A stretch of DNA of 64,000 nt from Triticum aestivum. Lineage: Eukaryota > Streptophyta > Magnoliopsida > Poales > Poaceae. Every line of letters begins with the position of its first letter. Positions within the stretch are counted from its first letter, which is position 1. The notes beneath the pieces are model-generated. The model was not told the origin of the DNA and ran no database searches. It worked only from the letters and a program-made list of their open reading frames with translations. Shown in pieces: positions 11,524 through 24,119 of the stretch. Location: positions 275,177,079-275,241,078 of the forward strand of contig NC_057796.1 in NCBI RefSeq assembly GCF_018294505.1. Direction: 5' to 3'. Both the position numbers and the translations under genes were made by a program.

Positions 11524-14465
11524 ATGGCCCGTGTTGTTGTTCCATTGAATTTTAATGCGTTCCTTGAGAAAGCAAAGTTGAAAGATGATGGTAGCAATTA
11601 TACGGACTGGGTCCGTAACTTGAGGATTATCCTCATTGCTGCACAGAAGAATTGCGTCTTGGAAGCACCGCTAGGTGCCAAACCTGCTGCAGGAGCAACA
11701 CCAGATGTTATGAACATCTGGCAGAGCAAAGCTGATGACTACTCGATAGTTCAGTGTGCCATGCTTTACGGCTTAGAACCGGGACTTCAGCGACGTTTTG
11801 AACGTCATGGAGCATATGAGATGTTCCAGGAGTTGAAGTTAATATTTCAAGCAAATGCCCGGATTGAGAGATATGAAGTCCCCAATAAGTTCTACAGCTG
11901 CAAGATGGAGGAGAATAGTTTTGTCAGTGAGCATATACTCAAAATGTCTGGGTATAACAATCACTTGACTCAACTGGGAGTAAATCTTCTGGATGATAGT
12001 GTCATTGACAGAATTCTTCTATCACTGCCACCAAGCTACAAAAGCTTCGTGATGAACTATAACATGCAAGGGATGGATAAGACAATTCCCGAGCTCTTCG
12101 CAATGCTAAAGGTTGCGGAGGTAGAAATCAAGAAGGAGCATCAAGTGTTGATGGTCAACAAGACCACCAGTTTCAGGAAAAAGGGTAAAGGGAAGAAGAA
12201 GGGGAAGTTCAAGAAGAACGGCAAACAAGTTGCTGCTCAGGAGAAGAAACCCAAGTCTGGACCTAAGCCTGAGACGGAGTGCTTCTGCTGCAAAGGGACT
12301 GGCCACTGGAAGCGGAACTGCCCCAAGTATTTGGCGGATAAGAAGGATGACAAGATGAGCAAAGGTATATGTGATATACATGTTATTGATGTGTACCTTA
12401 CTAAAGCTCGCAGTAGCACATGGGTATTTGATACTGGTTCTGTTCCTAATATTTGCAACTCAAAACAGGGACTATGGATTAAGAGAAGGTTGGCTAAGGA
12501 CGAGGTGACGATGCGCGTGGGAAATGGTTCCAAAGTCGATGTGATCGCCGTCGGCATGCTACCTCTACATCTACCATCGGGATTAGTTTTAGACCTAAAT
12601 AATTGTTATTTGGTGCCAGCGTTGAGCATGAACATTATATCTGGATCTTGTTTGATGCGAGACGGTTATTCATTTAAATATGAGCATAATGGTTGTTCTA
12701 TTTATATGAGTAATATCTTTTATGGTCATGCACCCTTAAAGAGTGGTCTATTTTTGATGAATCTCGATAGTAGTGATACACATATTCATAATGTTGAAGC
12801 CAAAAGATGCAGAGTTGATAATGATAGTGCAACTTATTTGTGGCACTGCCGTTTGGGTCATATTGGTGTAAAGCGCATGAAGAAACTCCATTCTGATGGA
12901 CTTTTGGAATCACTTGATTATGAATCACTTGGTACTTGCGAACCATGCGTCATGGGCACGATGACTAAAACGCCGTTCTCCAGAACAATGGAGCGAGCAA
13001 CAGATTTGTTGGAAATCATACATACTGATGTATGTGGTCCGATGAATATTGAGGCTCACGGCGGGTATCGTTATTTTCTCACCTTCACAGATGATTTGAG
13101 CAGATATGGGTATATCTACTTAATGAAACATAAGTCTGAAACATTTGAAAAGTTCAAAGAATTTCAGAGTGAAGTGGAAAATCATCGTAACAAGAAAATA
13201 AAGTTTCTACGATCTGATCGTGGAGGAGAATATTTGAGTTACGAGTTTGGTCTTCATTTGAAACAATGCGGAATAGTTTTGCAACTCACGCCACCCGGAA
13301 CACCACAGCGTAATGGTGTGTCCGAACATCGTAATCGTACTTTACTAGATATGGTGCGATCTATGATGTCTCTTACTGATGTACTGCTATCGTTTTGGGG
13401 TTATGCTTTAGAGACGGTTGCATTCACGTTAAATAGGGCACCATCTAAATCCATTCAGACGACACCTTATGAACTGTGGTTTGGCAAGAAACCAAAGTTG
13501 TCATTTCTTAAAGTTTGGGGCTTCGATGCTTATGTGAAAAAGCTTCAACCTGATAAGCTCGAACCAAAATCGGAGAAATGTGTCTTCATAGGATACCCAA
13601 AGGAGACTGTTGGGTACACCTTCTATCATAGATCCGAAGGCAAGACATTCGTTGCTAAGAATGGATCCTTTCTAGAGAAGGAGTTTCTCTCAAAAGAAGT
13701 GAGTGGGAGGAAAGTAGAACTTGATGAGGTAACTATACCTGCTCCCTTATTGGAAAGTAGTTCATCACAGAAATCTGTTCCTGTGACTTCTACACCAATT
13801 AGTGAGGAAGCTAATGATGATGATCATGTAACTTCTGATCAAGTTACTACTGAACCTCGTAGGTTAACCAGAGTAAGATCCGCACCAGAGTGGTACGGTA
13901 ATCCTGTTCTGGAGGTCATGTTACTTGACCATGACGAACCTACGAACTATGAGGAAGCGATGATGAGCCCCGATTCCGCAAAATGGCTTGAGGCCATGAA
14001 ATCTGAGATGGGATCCATGTATGAGAACAAAGTGTGGACTTTGGTTGACTTGCCCGATGATCGGCAAGCCATTGAGGACAAATGGATCTTCAAGAAGAAG
14101 ACTGACGTTGACGGTAATATTACTGTCTACAAAGCTCGACTTGTTGCAAAAGGTTTTCGACAAGTTCAAGGAGTTGACTACGATGAGACCTTCTCACCCG
14201 TAGCGATGCTTAAGTCCGTCCGAATCATGTTAGCAATTGCCGCATTTTATGATTATGAAATTTGGCAAATGGATGTAAAGACTGCGTGAATGGATTTCTG
14301 GAAGAAGAGTTGTATATGATGCAACCTGAAGGTTTTATCGATCCAAAGGATGCTAACAAAGTGTGCAAACTCCAGCGATCCATCTATGGACTGGTGCAAG
14401 CATCTCGGAGTTGGAATAAACGTTTTGATAGTGTGATCAAAGCATATGGTTTTATACAGACTTTT
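11524..14465 (+). pseudogene. Angela 1 gag-pol: Gag, protease, integrase and first part of RT
   Basis: The ATG at 11524 opens a 921-codon frame. In order: a UBN2-type copia Gag (about residues 15-210); a basic stretch and zinc knuckle CX2CX4HX4C (about 253-266); retropepsin with FDTGS (catalytic D303); the integrase zinc region with WHCRLGH (about 440); integrase core with D502, D565 and E601, giving the D-D35-E spacing; and the RT N-terminus up to MDVKTA. The frame breaks at 14284-14290, where a few bases of the FLNG-coding segment are missing; it continues in another frame to 14465, where a retroposon-like insertion splits it. Up to the first break the protein is unusually well preserved. 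It would have made particle protein, protease and integrase of a cytoplasmic virus-like particle. Confidence 0.9.
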
Positions 14466-15857
14466 TTTTGAATGTTGGTAGTTCTACCAAATTCATTGAT
14501 CAGAAGAAAGAAGGTTGGTCCAGTTTATAAGAGAAATCGGACCCAAAAACCATACAAACAGCGCCTTTCGGCAGCAGCACACACAACACATCACCTCCCG
14601 AGCCACGGGTCCCTCTAACCGGATCCATCTCCAGGACGATGCCCCCAAGAGAGAACACGACGCCGAATGGCGCCGCCATCGTCCGATCTAAATTAGATCA
14701 AGAGTTTCCCCCGGAGCACGTTGGGAAAGGCAAGGTAAGATGCTACATCGATGCCTCCAACGAGGAAGCGACGCCTGAAAGCGCCGCCATCGACGACTCC
14801 GGCCGCAACCGGAGTATGACTTTCGCCGGCAGTCTCACCTGCATAACCCGAACCATGGATCCGATCAGCCTACACATTGAACCACTATCCCTGCCTCCAC
14901 GGCCAACCGCACCTCCCCGACGAGCTCGACGTGCTTCCAACCTTGCATCCACACCCCCCACTGGACGGAGGATGCAACCCCTAGCGGCGCCATTCGTCTC
15001 CCATCGGAAGGATGCAACCAAGCACCACGCCATTCGTCTCCTCGAGGATGCAACGCCTGCCGGCCATTCATCTCCCGACGAAGGATCCAACACCCGCAGC
15101 GAGGCCATTCCTCTCCGTCCAGCCACCACCATCACGACCTCCCACCCGAAGCAGCATCGAGCTCAATGAACCACCAAGCACAGGCGAGGTGCCATTCATC
15201 TCCCACAACCTCGCCCGCACGGCCAGCAGAAACCAGATCGAGCCCTGCTGCCTGCGGAGCTCCCATGCGCTGGCCCGGCCGCCAGCGCCCCAGCACAGCC
15301 GCGACCCCACCACACCAGATCCAGGCCGCTAGAGCCACGGCGCGGCATCCAGGCGCCAGATCCGGATCCCCAGCGCGCGAGCACGGCGCCTCCCTGCGCA
15401 GCCAAGCCGCTCCTCCGGACACGGTCACCCCGCCACATCGCGCGCCCTCAAGACACCAGATCCGCGCGGGCTAGAGACCTCGCGCGCCCACGGCTCCTAC
15501 GCCGCGACCTGCCTCCTCCTCGCTCTAGAGGCACGCGCGCTAGCCACCCCTCCGCCATGGCGTGCCAAGCAGCGCCGGCCCGCGCACAGCCACACGCCGC
15601 AGCGCCTCGCGCCTGCCTCCTCCGCTTGGCGCAGCTGCCCCGCGCAGCCCACCTCGCGAGCGGGAGTGGAAGAGCCCGCCGCTGCCGACACCACACGGGC
15701 TTTGCCCGGGCGGCGCTCGCCGGTGGCGACGGGGGAGGAGGGGAGGATGGGTGGCGGCGGTGCCCGGCGTCTAGGGTTAGCGCCCGGGCCGCTCGCGGGG
15801 AGCGACACGGGGCTCTTGGGGGTTGAAAGTTTCCGTGACAGTATAGGATGGCGAGCT
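14466..15857 (-). mobile_element. Retroposon-like insertion (possibly a LINE or SINE-like derivative) in the copia RT
   Basis: The copia RT is interrupted between the codons for IQT-F and GEAC. GACTTTT occurs on both sides (14459-14465 and 15858-15864), a 7-bp TSD. The insert begins with a T run on the + strand, i.e. a short poly(A) on the minus strand, and it ends in a GC-rich block (15480-15800) resembling 5' regions of grass LINE-like repeats. A degenerate internal repeat (catcc/cattcgtctcc with ggatgcaac) runs about 14960-15110. No RT or endonuclease motif is visible, so it is non-autonomous or heavily truncated. The many overlapping frames on both strands here are GC artefacts. Confidence 0.6.
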
Positions 15858-15864
15858 GACTTTT

Positions 15865-16742
15865 GGAGAAGCCTGTATTTACAAGAAAGTGAGTGGGAGC
15901 TCTGTAGCATTTCTAATATTATATGTGGATGACATATTGTTGATTGGAAATGATATAGAATTTCTGGATAGCATAAAAGGATACTTGAATAAGAGTTTTT
16001 CAATGAAAGACCTCGGTGAAGCTGCTTATATATTGGGCATCAAGATCTATAGAGATAGATCAAGACGCCTAATTGAACTTTCACAAAGCACATACCTTGA
16101 TAAAGTTTTGAAGAAGTTCAAAATAGATCAAGCAAAGAAAGGGTTCTTGCCTGTGTTACAAGGTGTGAAGTTGAGTAAGACTCAATGCCCGACCACTGCA
16201 GAAGATAGAGAGAAAATGAAAGATGTTCCCTATGCTTCAGCCATAGGCTCTATCATGTATGCAATGCTGTGTACCAGACCTGGTGTGTGCCTTACTATTA
16301 GTTTAGCAGGGAGGTACCAAAGTAATCCAGGAGTGGATCACTGGACAAGGTCAAGAACATCCTGAAATACCTAAAAAGGACTAAGGATATGTTTCTCGTT
16401 TATGGAGGTGACAAAGAGCTCGTCGTAAATGGTTACGTCGATGCAAGCTTTGACACTGATCCGGACGATTCTAAATCGCAAACTGGATACGTGTTTTTTT
16501 TGAACGGTGGAGCTGTCAGTTGGTGCAGTTCTAAACAAAGCGTCGTGGCGGGACCAACGTGTGAAGCGGAGTACATAGTTGCTTCGGAAGCAGCAAATGA
16601 AGGAGTCTGGATGAAGGAGTTCATATCTGATCTAGGTGTCATACCTAGTGCATCAGGTCCAATGAAAATCTTTTGTGACAATACTAGTGCAATTGCCTTG
16701 GCAAAGGAATCCAGATTTCACAAGAGAACCAAACACATCAAG
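15865..16742 (+). pseudogene. Angela 1 pol continued: RT palm and RNase H
   Basis: Resumes in the RT frame with GEACIYKK-like sequence. YVDD, the RT catalytic motif, is at about 15921-15932. A frameshift at about 16345-16355 (one base lost in the HWTAVKN-coding stretch) moves the RNase H domain to another frame. There DASFDTDPDD, QTGYVF and CEAEY are recognisable (16440-16580), as is DNTSAI at 16677-16694. The frame is cut at 16742 by the solo LTR. Confidence 0.88.
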
Positions 16743-19700
16743 TGTCGGGACCCCGATTCCAAGTCACACCGATCTAGCCTGTAACACCTCATATCACTTT
16801 GCGGCCTCACGCACGGTATTCCCACGGGTGTCGCCTTACCATGGCCCGGGACCGTTTGCGCCTTTTGTCTCACGTATATGATAATGTCGCTAGCATCCAT
16901 ATGACAGAGAACCTGGGCCGACATGGCTAGTCGTGAACCCAAAGCGGCACTAACGTATGGGGACAGGCATACATGAATCAACATCGAACGTGTCGGTCAG
17001 CAGCGTGCGAATCCGGGCTGTAGCACTGGGCTAACAGGACTCCGGGAACCCGGGCTGTAGCAGGCTAGGCAGGACTCCGGATGTCACCCCGTGACATTTC
17101 CCCGAAGGGACAGACACAGGAACAAAGTGAATCACATGCCGGCCAGTCAAGTGTTCCGGAGCAGTAGTGCTGGGCTGGCAGGACTCCGGTGAACCGGGCT
17201 GTAGCGGACTACTATGGCTCAAGGAGGCACTAGACTACATTTCCCCATAAGAGAGGCTGCTAAGGATAGACAACTAGATTGTCGGATCCCACACATACCA
17301 AGCATTTCAATCATACACACAATATGCTCGATATGTGCAGATACAACATGGCATCACAACAAGACTCTACGACTCAGAGTATTATTCATTAGGCCCCGAA
17401 GAGCCAGATATTACAAACATGGGTCTCATGACCCAACACTCAGAGCATACAAGTCAAACACAAGCGGAAGCTTAACATGTCTGAGTACAGACAACTATAA
17501 ATGAAAAAGGCTGAGAAGCCTGACTATCTACTAGATCCTGCCGAGGGCACAAGATCGTAGCTGAGGTATCAAGCTAAACGTCGAAGTCCACGCGGAACTA
17601 CTAGCGAGACTGAAGTCTCTCTGCAAAAACATAAATAAGCAAACGTGAGTACAAATGTACCCAGCAAGACTTACATCAGAACTAGCTACATATGCATCGG
17701 TATCAACAAAGGGGGGTGGTGGAGTTTGACTGCAGCAAGCCAGCTTTGACTCAGTGGCTAACCTGAACTACAACTGCAAGCAACTCTTTTGAGGTGGCGC
17801 ACACGAGTCCACATATTCACCATATCAATACTCCACTATGGACCCGCTCCCGTCTCCCTACGAGAACGCCATCCATAGCACTCACGCTTATCTTGCGCAT
17901 TTTAGAGTATCCACTTTCACTTGTCTATGAACTGTTATAGGCAACCCAGAAGTCCTTTACCGTGGACACGGCTATTCGAATAGATCATATTAACCCTGCA
18001 GGGGTGTACTTCGTCACACACGCTCTCGCCACTTACCACCATGTACACGTCGTGTACCTCGGCAACCTTCAAGCGGAAGCCTGGCGAGGGAGTCGGCCAC
18101 AGCCTACCTAAACACTCAAGTCTCTAGTCCAGGTTTATCGCCTATTCAGGTTCCATCCGCAGGGAGTCCGGCCGAGGTTTCCACATACGGCCCCGAACGA
18201 TGTGTGCAAGGTTCCCGGGACACCAAACGGGCGCCCGGTACACCGTGCCACGTGCCTACCGCATCACAGCCCACCCCTCGGTCAGCGCTGTCCACGGCCT
18301 CCAGCATACTACAAACACCAGAAACTACTTGCAACTCCTGGACAGAGGACAAGGGTGATTAAGAAGCCGAGAGGGTCCATTGGTTTCGGGCCCAATGCGT
18401 GGTAGTAACTGTATCATGGATCACAAACACAGAACTCGGTTCCTGAGGACGGCTTCAATGAGACAACCCACCATGTACTCCTACATGGCCTCTCAACGCT
18501 ACCTTTACCAAATCGTGTTCACACTCTTAGCTCACACACAGTAGGACATGTTCATCACCATTCCAATTCATTCCCGATGAATCAGACCCGACTCAACTCT
18601 AAGCAGTAGCAGGCATGACAAACAAGCATGAATGAGTAGGCACATCAGGGCTCAAACAACTCCTACTCATGCTAGTGGGTTTCATCTATTTACTGTGGCA
18701 ATGACAGGTCATGCAGAGGATAAGGGGTTCAACTACCGCAGCATGTAACAGTTGAATCGTTGTTGTCCTAATGCAGTAAAAGAGAGCAGGAGCGAGAGGG
18801 TGGGATTGTATCGGAATGAACAAGGGGGTTTTGCTTGCCTGGCACTTCTGAAGATATTATAGTTCTTCATCGGTGTCATCGATCACGTCATCGGAGCATC
18901 GGCTACTGAGAGGGGACGATTACCGGCAAACAGAGAAGGGCATGATCAATGCAATGCACAATATGATGCATGCTATGACATGGCAATATGAATGTGTTTT
19001 GGGCTAATGCAAGCTAGAACAGAATGGTTTGAGTTGATTTGAACCAAAGATTCAAATTCACATTCAAACTATGAATTCAAATAGTGCATTATCATGTTTT
19101 CACCTATACAGCAGGTATAACTTAGTTTGACATGCATGAAAATGATACAGATGGATAGATTGCATTTTTCTGATAATTTTTCATATATAAATTATTTCAT
19201 TCTGAGCTACGGTTGATTTTATATGATTTTTAGAAGTTTATACTATTTTCTGGAATTTCCTGAATTAAAATTAACCCAGAAAATGAGTTATGGCGTCAGC
19301 ACTACGTCACTGTGACGTCAGCAGGTCAACTGACCCGGTCCAGGTCAAACCTGACCAGTGGGGTCGACACGTCAGTGACACAATAACTAACAGGGTTAAT
19401 TAAATCTAACTAATCAAATTAACAGCCATTGGGCCCACTATCAGTGTCAGCAGGGTTAATTAGTCCTAAACTAATCTAGTCAGGGCCGGGGCCCACCAGG
19501 GAGGTCAAACCCCGGGTCGAACAGGTCAAATTCACCGGCGACTCGACGCCGGCGGCGACAGACGCGGCGGAGGGGCTCGGGAAACGCCCTCCGGCGACCA
19601 AAACAGCGGCGGTGATCATCTACGCGTAGCTAGCGCTCAGCCGCATCCGGTGGTGCAGGCGGTTGGGCGAGAGGGGGCCGGAATCGACGGCGACGACGAC

Positions 19701-20908
19701 AACCGCGGTGGCCGGAGTTCGGACCTCGGTGAAAACGGCGTTGCGGCGCACGGTAGGAGCAACGGGTGAGTGCTCTAGACTCCTGACGGCGTGCTGCGCA
19801 TGTTGCAGTGCTCGGTTGCGGGTTCCCGTAGGTGTGGCTGCGGTAGCAACAAGGCTGTGCGGCGGCAAGCTTCGGGCACGGCGGTCAGCGGGGCTAGAGG
19901 AAGAAAACGACGGCGGGGAGAGAGGGGTTCGGTAGAGGAGCTCACGGCGAGGTCGATGAGTAGCTCAGCGTGCTCGGGGACGCTCGGGGGTCGGCAAATC
20001 GAACGACGGCGTTCGTCGGAGCAGACCAGGAAGATGGCGACGGTGACGATGCTGCAGGGCATCCGCGGGCGCGTTCCTCGGCTTGGAGCTTCACGGCATC
20101 GAGGCAGAGCTCGAGGTCACAACCATGGGGCAAGGGGACGGTGGTGGGCGCGGTGCTTTGCGGCGGCGGGCACCGGCGTTCTTGGGTCCGAGGGGGAGCG
20201 AGGCAGAGAGCAGGCTGGGGGCGAGTGAGAGGGCAGAGAGTGAGGGAGAGGAGAGAGGGGTCTCTGGGCGTCTCCGTGGCGCCCTCAGAAGAGCCGGGCG
20301 TCGCGGTGGAAGCAGGAGCTGGCGCGCGCGCGCGGCGACCACGCGCCCCTGCTCCTACTGGCAGGAGGAGGAAGGCGACAGGAGCTGGGGAGGTGGGCTG
20401 GCCTAGCCACTTGGGCTGCAGGTAAGGCCCAGGTAAGGTATCTTCTCTCTCTGCTTTCTGTTTTTCTAATTTGTTTTTGTTTTCTAATTATTTGCCTCTG
20501 TTTTGAGTTTAGGAAAAATACCAAGGCATTTCCTAAAATCCTGAAAATATTCATGGACACTTGCTGAATTATTTCAGTGGCCCAAAAATAGTTCCAGCAT
20601 TATTTGAACATTTAAATTATTTATAGCATTTAAATGCCCAAAAGTCAAATACAATAAGATTTAATTCAAAAATCCAGGATGGCCTAGAAATAGGTGCATC
20701 ATTTTTGGCAGAGGTTTTCACCTTTAACAATAATCATGAACTTTTCTAAAGGCATTTGGGTTCATTGAAAATATTGTTTACTTGAACCTAGTTGAATGCA
20801 TTTGGTGCTAGGGTTTCAACATCCCCATTTCAAGTTTCTTTGAAAATTAAACATGATGACATGAGGAACAAGCAAAAGTAAAACAAGGGCTGATCTGGGG
20901 CTGTGACA
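16743..20908 (-). mobile_element. Solo LTR (4166 bp) of a long-LTR gypsy-type element, with TSD TCAAG
   Basis: TG...CA boundaries (TGTCGGGACC at 16743, CTGTGACA at 20908) are flanked by TCAAG at 16738-16742 and 20909-20913. No internal domain is present, so this is one LTR left after intra-element LTR recombination. The orientation is inferred as minus: it shares ordered motifs with the minus-strand LARD LTR at 61838 onward (the CTGAGTACAGACA stretch near 17480, the TTCGAA/CTGCAG module near 17970-18010, and an AT-rich block near 19180). GC-rich frames at 19620-20430 have no recognisable domain. Confidence 0.85.
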
Positions 20909-21017
20909 TCAAGAGACGCTTCAATTCCATCCGGGATCAATCCAGGTGGGAGACATAGAGATTTGCAAGATACATACGGATCTGAATGTTGCAGACCCGT
21001 TGACTAAGCCTCTCTCA
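20909..21017 (+). pseudogene. C-terminal end of Angela 1 pol (RNase H tail)
   Basis: After the TCAAG duplication, sequence encoding KRRFNSIRD and then ICKIHTDLNVADPLTKPLS can be read with one frame slip near 20940. This is the conserved end of copia RNase H, followed by a stop (TGA at about 21017). Confidence 0.8.
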
Positions 21018-21107
21018 TGAGCAAAACATGATCAGCACCAAGGCTCCATGGGTGTTAGAATCATTACTATGTAATCTAGATTATTGAATCTAGTGCAAGT
21101 GGGAGAC
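21018..21107 (+). other. 3' untranslated region and PPT of Angela 1
   Basis: It ends in AAGTGGGAGAC at 21097-21107, the purine tract for plus-strand priming, directly before the LTR. Confidence 0.75.
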
Positions 21108-22840
21108 TGAAGGAGATATGCCCTAGAGGCAATAATAAAGTTATTATTTATTTCCTTATTTCATGATAAATGTTTATTATTCATGCTAGAATTGTATTAA
21201 CCAGAAACATAATACATGTGTGAATACATAGACAAACAGAGTGTCACTAGTATGCCTCTACTAGACTAGCTCGTTGATCAAAGATGGTTATGTTTCCTAA
21301 CCATAGACATGAGTTGTCATTTGATAAACGGGATCACATCGTTAGGAGAATGAACTGATTGACTTGACCCATTCCGTTAGCTTAGCACTTGATCATTTTA
21401 GTTTACTGTTATTGCTTTCTTCGTGCCTTATACATGTTCCTATGACTATGAGATTATGCAACTCCCGATTACCAGAGGAACACTTTGTGTGCTACCAAAC
21501 GTCACAACGTAACTGGGTGATTATAAAGGTGTTCTACAGGTGTCTCCGATGGTACTTGTTGAGTTGGCATAGATCGAGATTAGGATTTGTCACTCCGATT
21601 GTCAGAGAGGTATCTCTGGGCCCTCTCGGTAATGCACATCACTATAAGCCTTGCAAGCGATGCAACTAATGATTTAGTTGCGGGATGATGTATTACGGAA
21701 CGAGTAAAGAGACTTTTCGGTAACGAGATTGAGCTAGGTATTGAGATACCAACGATCGAATCTCGGGAAAGTAACATACCGATGACAAAAGGAACAATGT
21801 ATGTTGTTATGCGGTTTGGCCGATAAAGATCTTCGTAGAATATGTAGGAACCAATATGAGCATCCAAGTTCCGCTATTGTTTATTGACCGAAGACGTGTC
21901 TCGGTCATGTCTACATAGTTCTCGAACCCGTAGGGTCCGCACGCTTAAAGTTCTGTGACGATCGGTATTATGAGTTTTTGTGTTTTGGTGTACCAAAGGT
22001 AGTTCGGAGTCCCGGATATGATCACGGACATGACGAGGAGTCTCGAAATGGTTGAGACATAAAGATCGATATATTGGACACCTATATTTGGACATCGGAA
22101 TGGTTCCGGGTGAAATCGGGATTTTACCGGAGTACCGGGAGGTTACCGGAACCCCCCGGTAATTGTATGGGCCTTAATGGGCCATAGTGGAGAGAGAGAG
22201 AGAGGAGGCCATGGCAGGCCGCGCGCCCCCTCCCCCTCTGGTCCGAACTGGACTAGGAGGGGGGCGGCGCCCCCCTTTCCTTCCTCCCCTCCACCTTTCC
22301 CCCTTCCTGTCCTAGTCCAACATGGAAAGGGGGGAGTCCTACTACCGGTAGGAGTAGGACTCCTCCTGGCGCGCCTCTCCTCCCTTGGTCGGCGGCCTCC
22401 CCTTGCTCCTTTATATACGGGGGTAGGGGGCACCTCTCGACACACAATAGATCAACGATCTTTTAGCCGTGTGCGGTGCCCCCCTCCACCATATTACACC
22501 TCGATAATATCGTAGCGGTGCTAGGCGAAGCCCTGCGTCGGTAGAACATCATCATCGTCACCACGCCGTCGTGCTGACGTAACTCTCCCTCAACAGTCGG
22601 CTGGATCGGAGTTCGAGGGACATCATCGAGCTGAACGTGTGCTGAACTCGGAGTGCCGTGCGTTCGGTACTTGATCGGTCGGATCGTGAAGACGTACGAC
22701 TACATCAACCACGTTGTGTTAATGCTTCCGCTTTCGGTCTACGAGGGTAGTGGACAACACTCTCCCCTCTCGTTGCTATGCATCACCATGATCTTGCGTG
22801 TGCGTAGGAATTTTTTTTGAAATTACTACGTTCCCCAACA
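21108..22840 (+). repeat. 3' LTR (1733 bp) of Angela 1
   Basis: Starts TGAAGGAGAT and ends TTCCCCAACA. It is uninterrupted and equals the reconstructed length of the 5' LTR. TATA-like TTATATAC lies near 22410-22418. It holds a single copy of the segment duplicated at 2523/9657. Confidence 0.9.
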
Positions 22841-23223
22841 TAACAACATTGAAAGCATTGTCTTTTTAAACTGGGAAATAACTGGAATGGGGTTCCAATC
22901 TGCAGGAATTGGTCCGTCTCTGCAGTTGGGATAGGGTCTTCCCGCCGGTTGGCTTGCTGTAGCTTTTTGCTAGAGTGGGATTTTTTCCTGTGGTACGGCT
23001 GGTGGCTATCGGGCAACTGAAATCGGCATCCCTTTGGCTAGAGTGTTAGGTCCCTGTGTGGTGGGGGCTAGTGGTGTGGCCAGTGAACGTATGGGTATAG
23101 TCCTGGCTGGAGTCGGTCCTGTCCCTACGTTTTGTGTCCTGGTTGTACATCCAATATAAAGTTGGGGGTGCCTGTCTTGATTTCTCCGGACACACCAACG
23201 TTTTCAAGGACTTTGTTGGTGCT
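22841..23223. other. Orphan 383-bp segment between Angela 1 and element X
   Basis: Matches neither gypsy A nor the two adjacent elements. Its right part (about 23130-23180, GTTGTACATCCAATATAAAG) is reminiscent of 3' untranslated ends of plant LINE-like repeats or of a transcript end, but I cannot identify it. No credible frame. It is bounded on both sides by intact LTR termini without matching TSDs. Confidence 0.4.
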
Positions 23224-24119
23224 TGTCGGATGTGGGGTTCCGGCAAAACCCTTAAGGTTCGAACTCTGGGGTGCGCGCGAAGTTCTTTCCCTCCTACCGA
23301 TCTACGCCCTAGCTCGCTAAGATCTCGCGGACGAACTCGACGAACTCGCAACACAGAAAGACACGAGATTTATACTGGTTCGGGCCACCGTTGTGGTGTA
23401 ATACCCTACTCCAGTGTGTGGTGGTGGATTGCCTCTTGGGCTGATGAAGAACAGTACAAGGGGAAGAACAGCCTCCTGAGGTTGAGGTGTTCTTATGCTC
23501 TGTGGACTTGTGGATGAGAACTCGATCAGTTCAACCTACCCCTACTGTGGTGGCTAGCTCTACTTATATAGGCCCTGGTCCTCTCCCCAAATATTGAGTG
23601 GGAAGGGAGCCAACAACGGCGGGCGAAATTGAAAGGGGACAGCTGGTACAAGCTATCCTTACAAAAGCGGTCTTCACCTGCAAAAGGCTTTGGTGCTGAC
23701 GCCGTCTTGGGCTCCACGGTGACCTCCGTCTTGCCATCCTGCTAGTCTTGGTCTTGTTGCACCGATGTGGAAACCTTTGCTTGATGCCTCGGTACTCCGC
23801 GCCTGCGCTTGCTTCCTTAGCACCAAAGAGGAAACAAGGATGCTGGGCGCGCTGGCGCCCGCCTGGTGCCGATCATCATGGCTCACGTCACGTGAGCCTC
23901 GTGAGGTTTGCTCTGCCTTGATATCTCTGCTCCTCGCGAGGCAGCCTGGTGAGGCCGCTCCCGAGGAGGTCTTGCGCAGTCCGCCTCGCGAGGCTTGGCC
24001 CCTCGCATGGGTCTTAAATGCTTTGTTGATGAAGATGGGTCGTACAGGCCCGCTAGCATAGCCACGCCGTGGGCCGCAGGCAGGCAAGTCTGGGGACCCC
24101 CATTCCCAGAATGCCGACA
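23224..24119 (-). repeat. 3' LTR of element X
   Basis: 896 bp. Minus-strand TATATAAG at 23570-23563. It differs from the right LTR by scattered substitutions and lacks an 11-bp tandem duplication present there. Confidence 0.88.

Larger units (their letters stand above)
1422..22840 (+). mobile_element. Angela/WIS-like Ty1/copia retrotransposon ('Angela 1') with three nested insertions
   Basis: The 5' LTR (1422-2564 plus 9657-10288, the 42-bp duplication counted once) reconstructs to 1733 bp. The 3' LTR (21108-22840) is also 1733 bp. Both begin TGAAGGA and end CCCCAACA. A PBS-like GTGGCATCCGAGCCA follows the 5' LTR, and GTGGGAGAC (PPT) precedes the 3' LTR. Gag, protease, integrase, RT and RNase H occur in copia order. 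Removing the nested pieces leaves about 8.7 kb, the usual Angela size. The flanking pentamers GTAAT (left) and TAACA (right) do not match, so the present flanks are not the original integration site. Confidence 0.9.

Noticed and set aside
14639..15932. Proline/arginine/serine-rich frames of up to 176 codons
   Set aside because: Inside the GC-rich retroposon-like insert, open on both strands; no recognisable protein.
19620..20430. Frames of 80-151 codons on both strands
   Set aside because: GC-rich LTR block of the solo LTR; composition artefact.
23132..23517. Frame of 127 codons repeated with near identity at 29418-29897
   Set aside because: It is the LTR of element X read through on both copies, not a duplicated gene.
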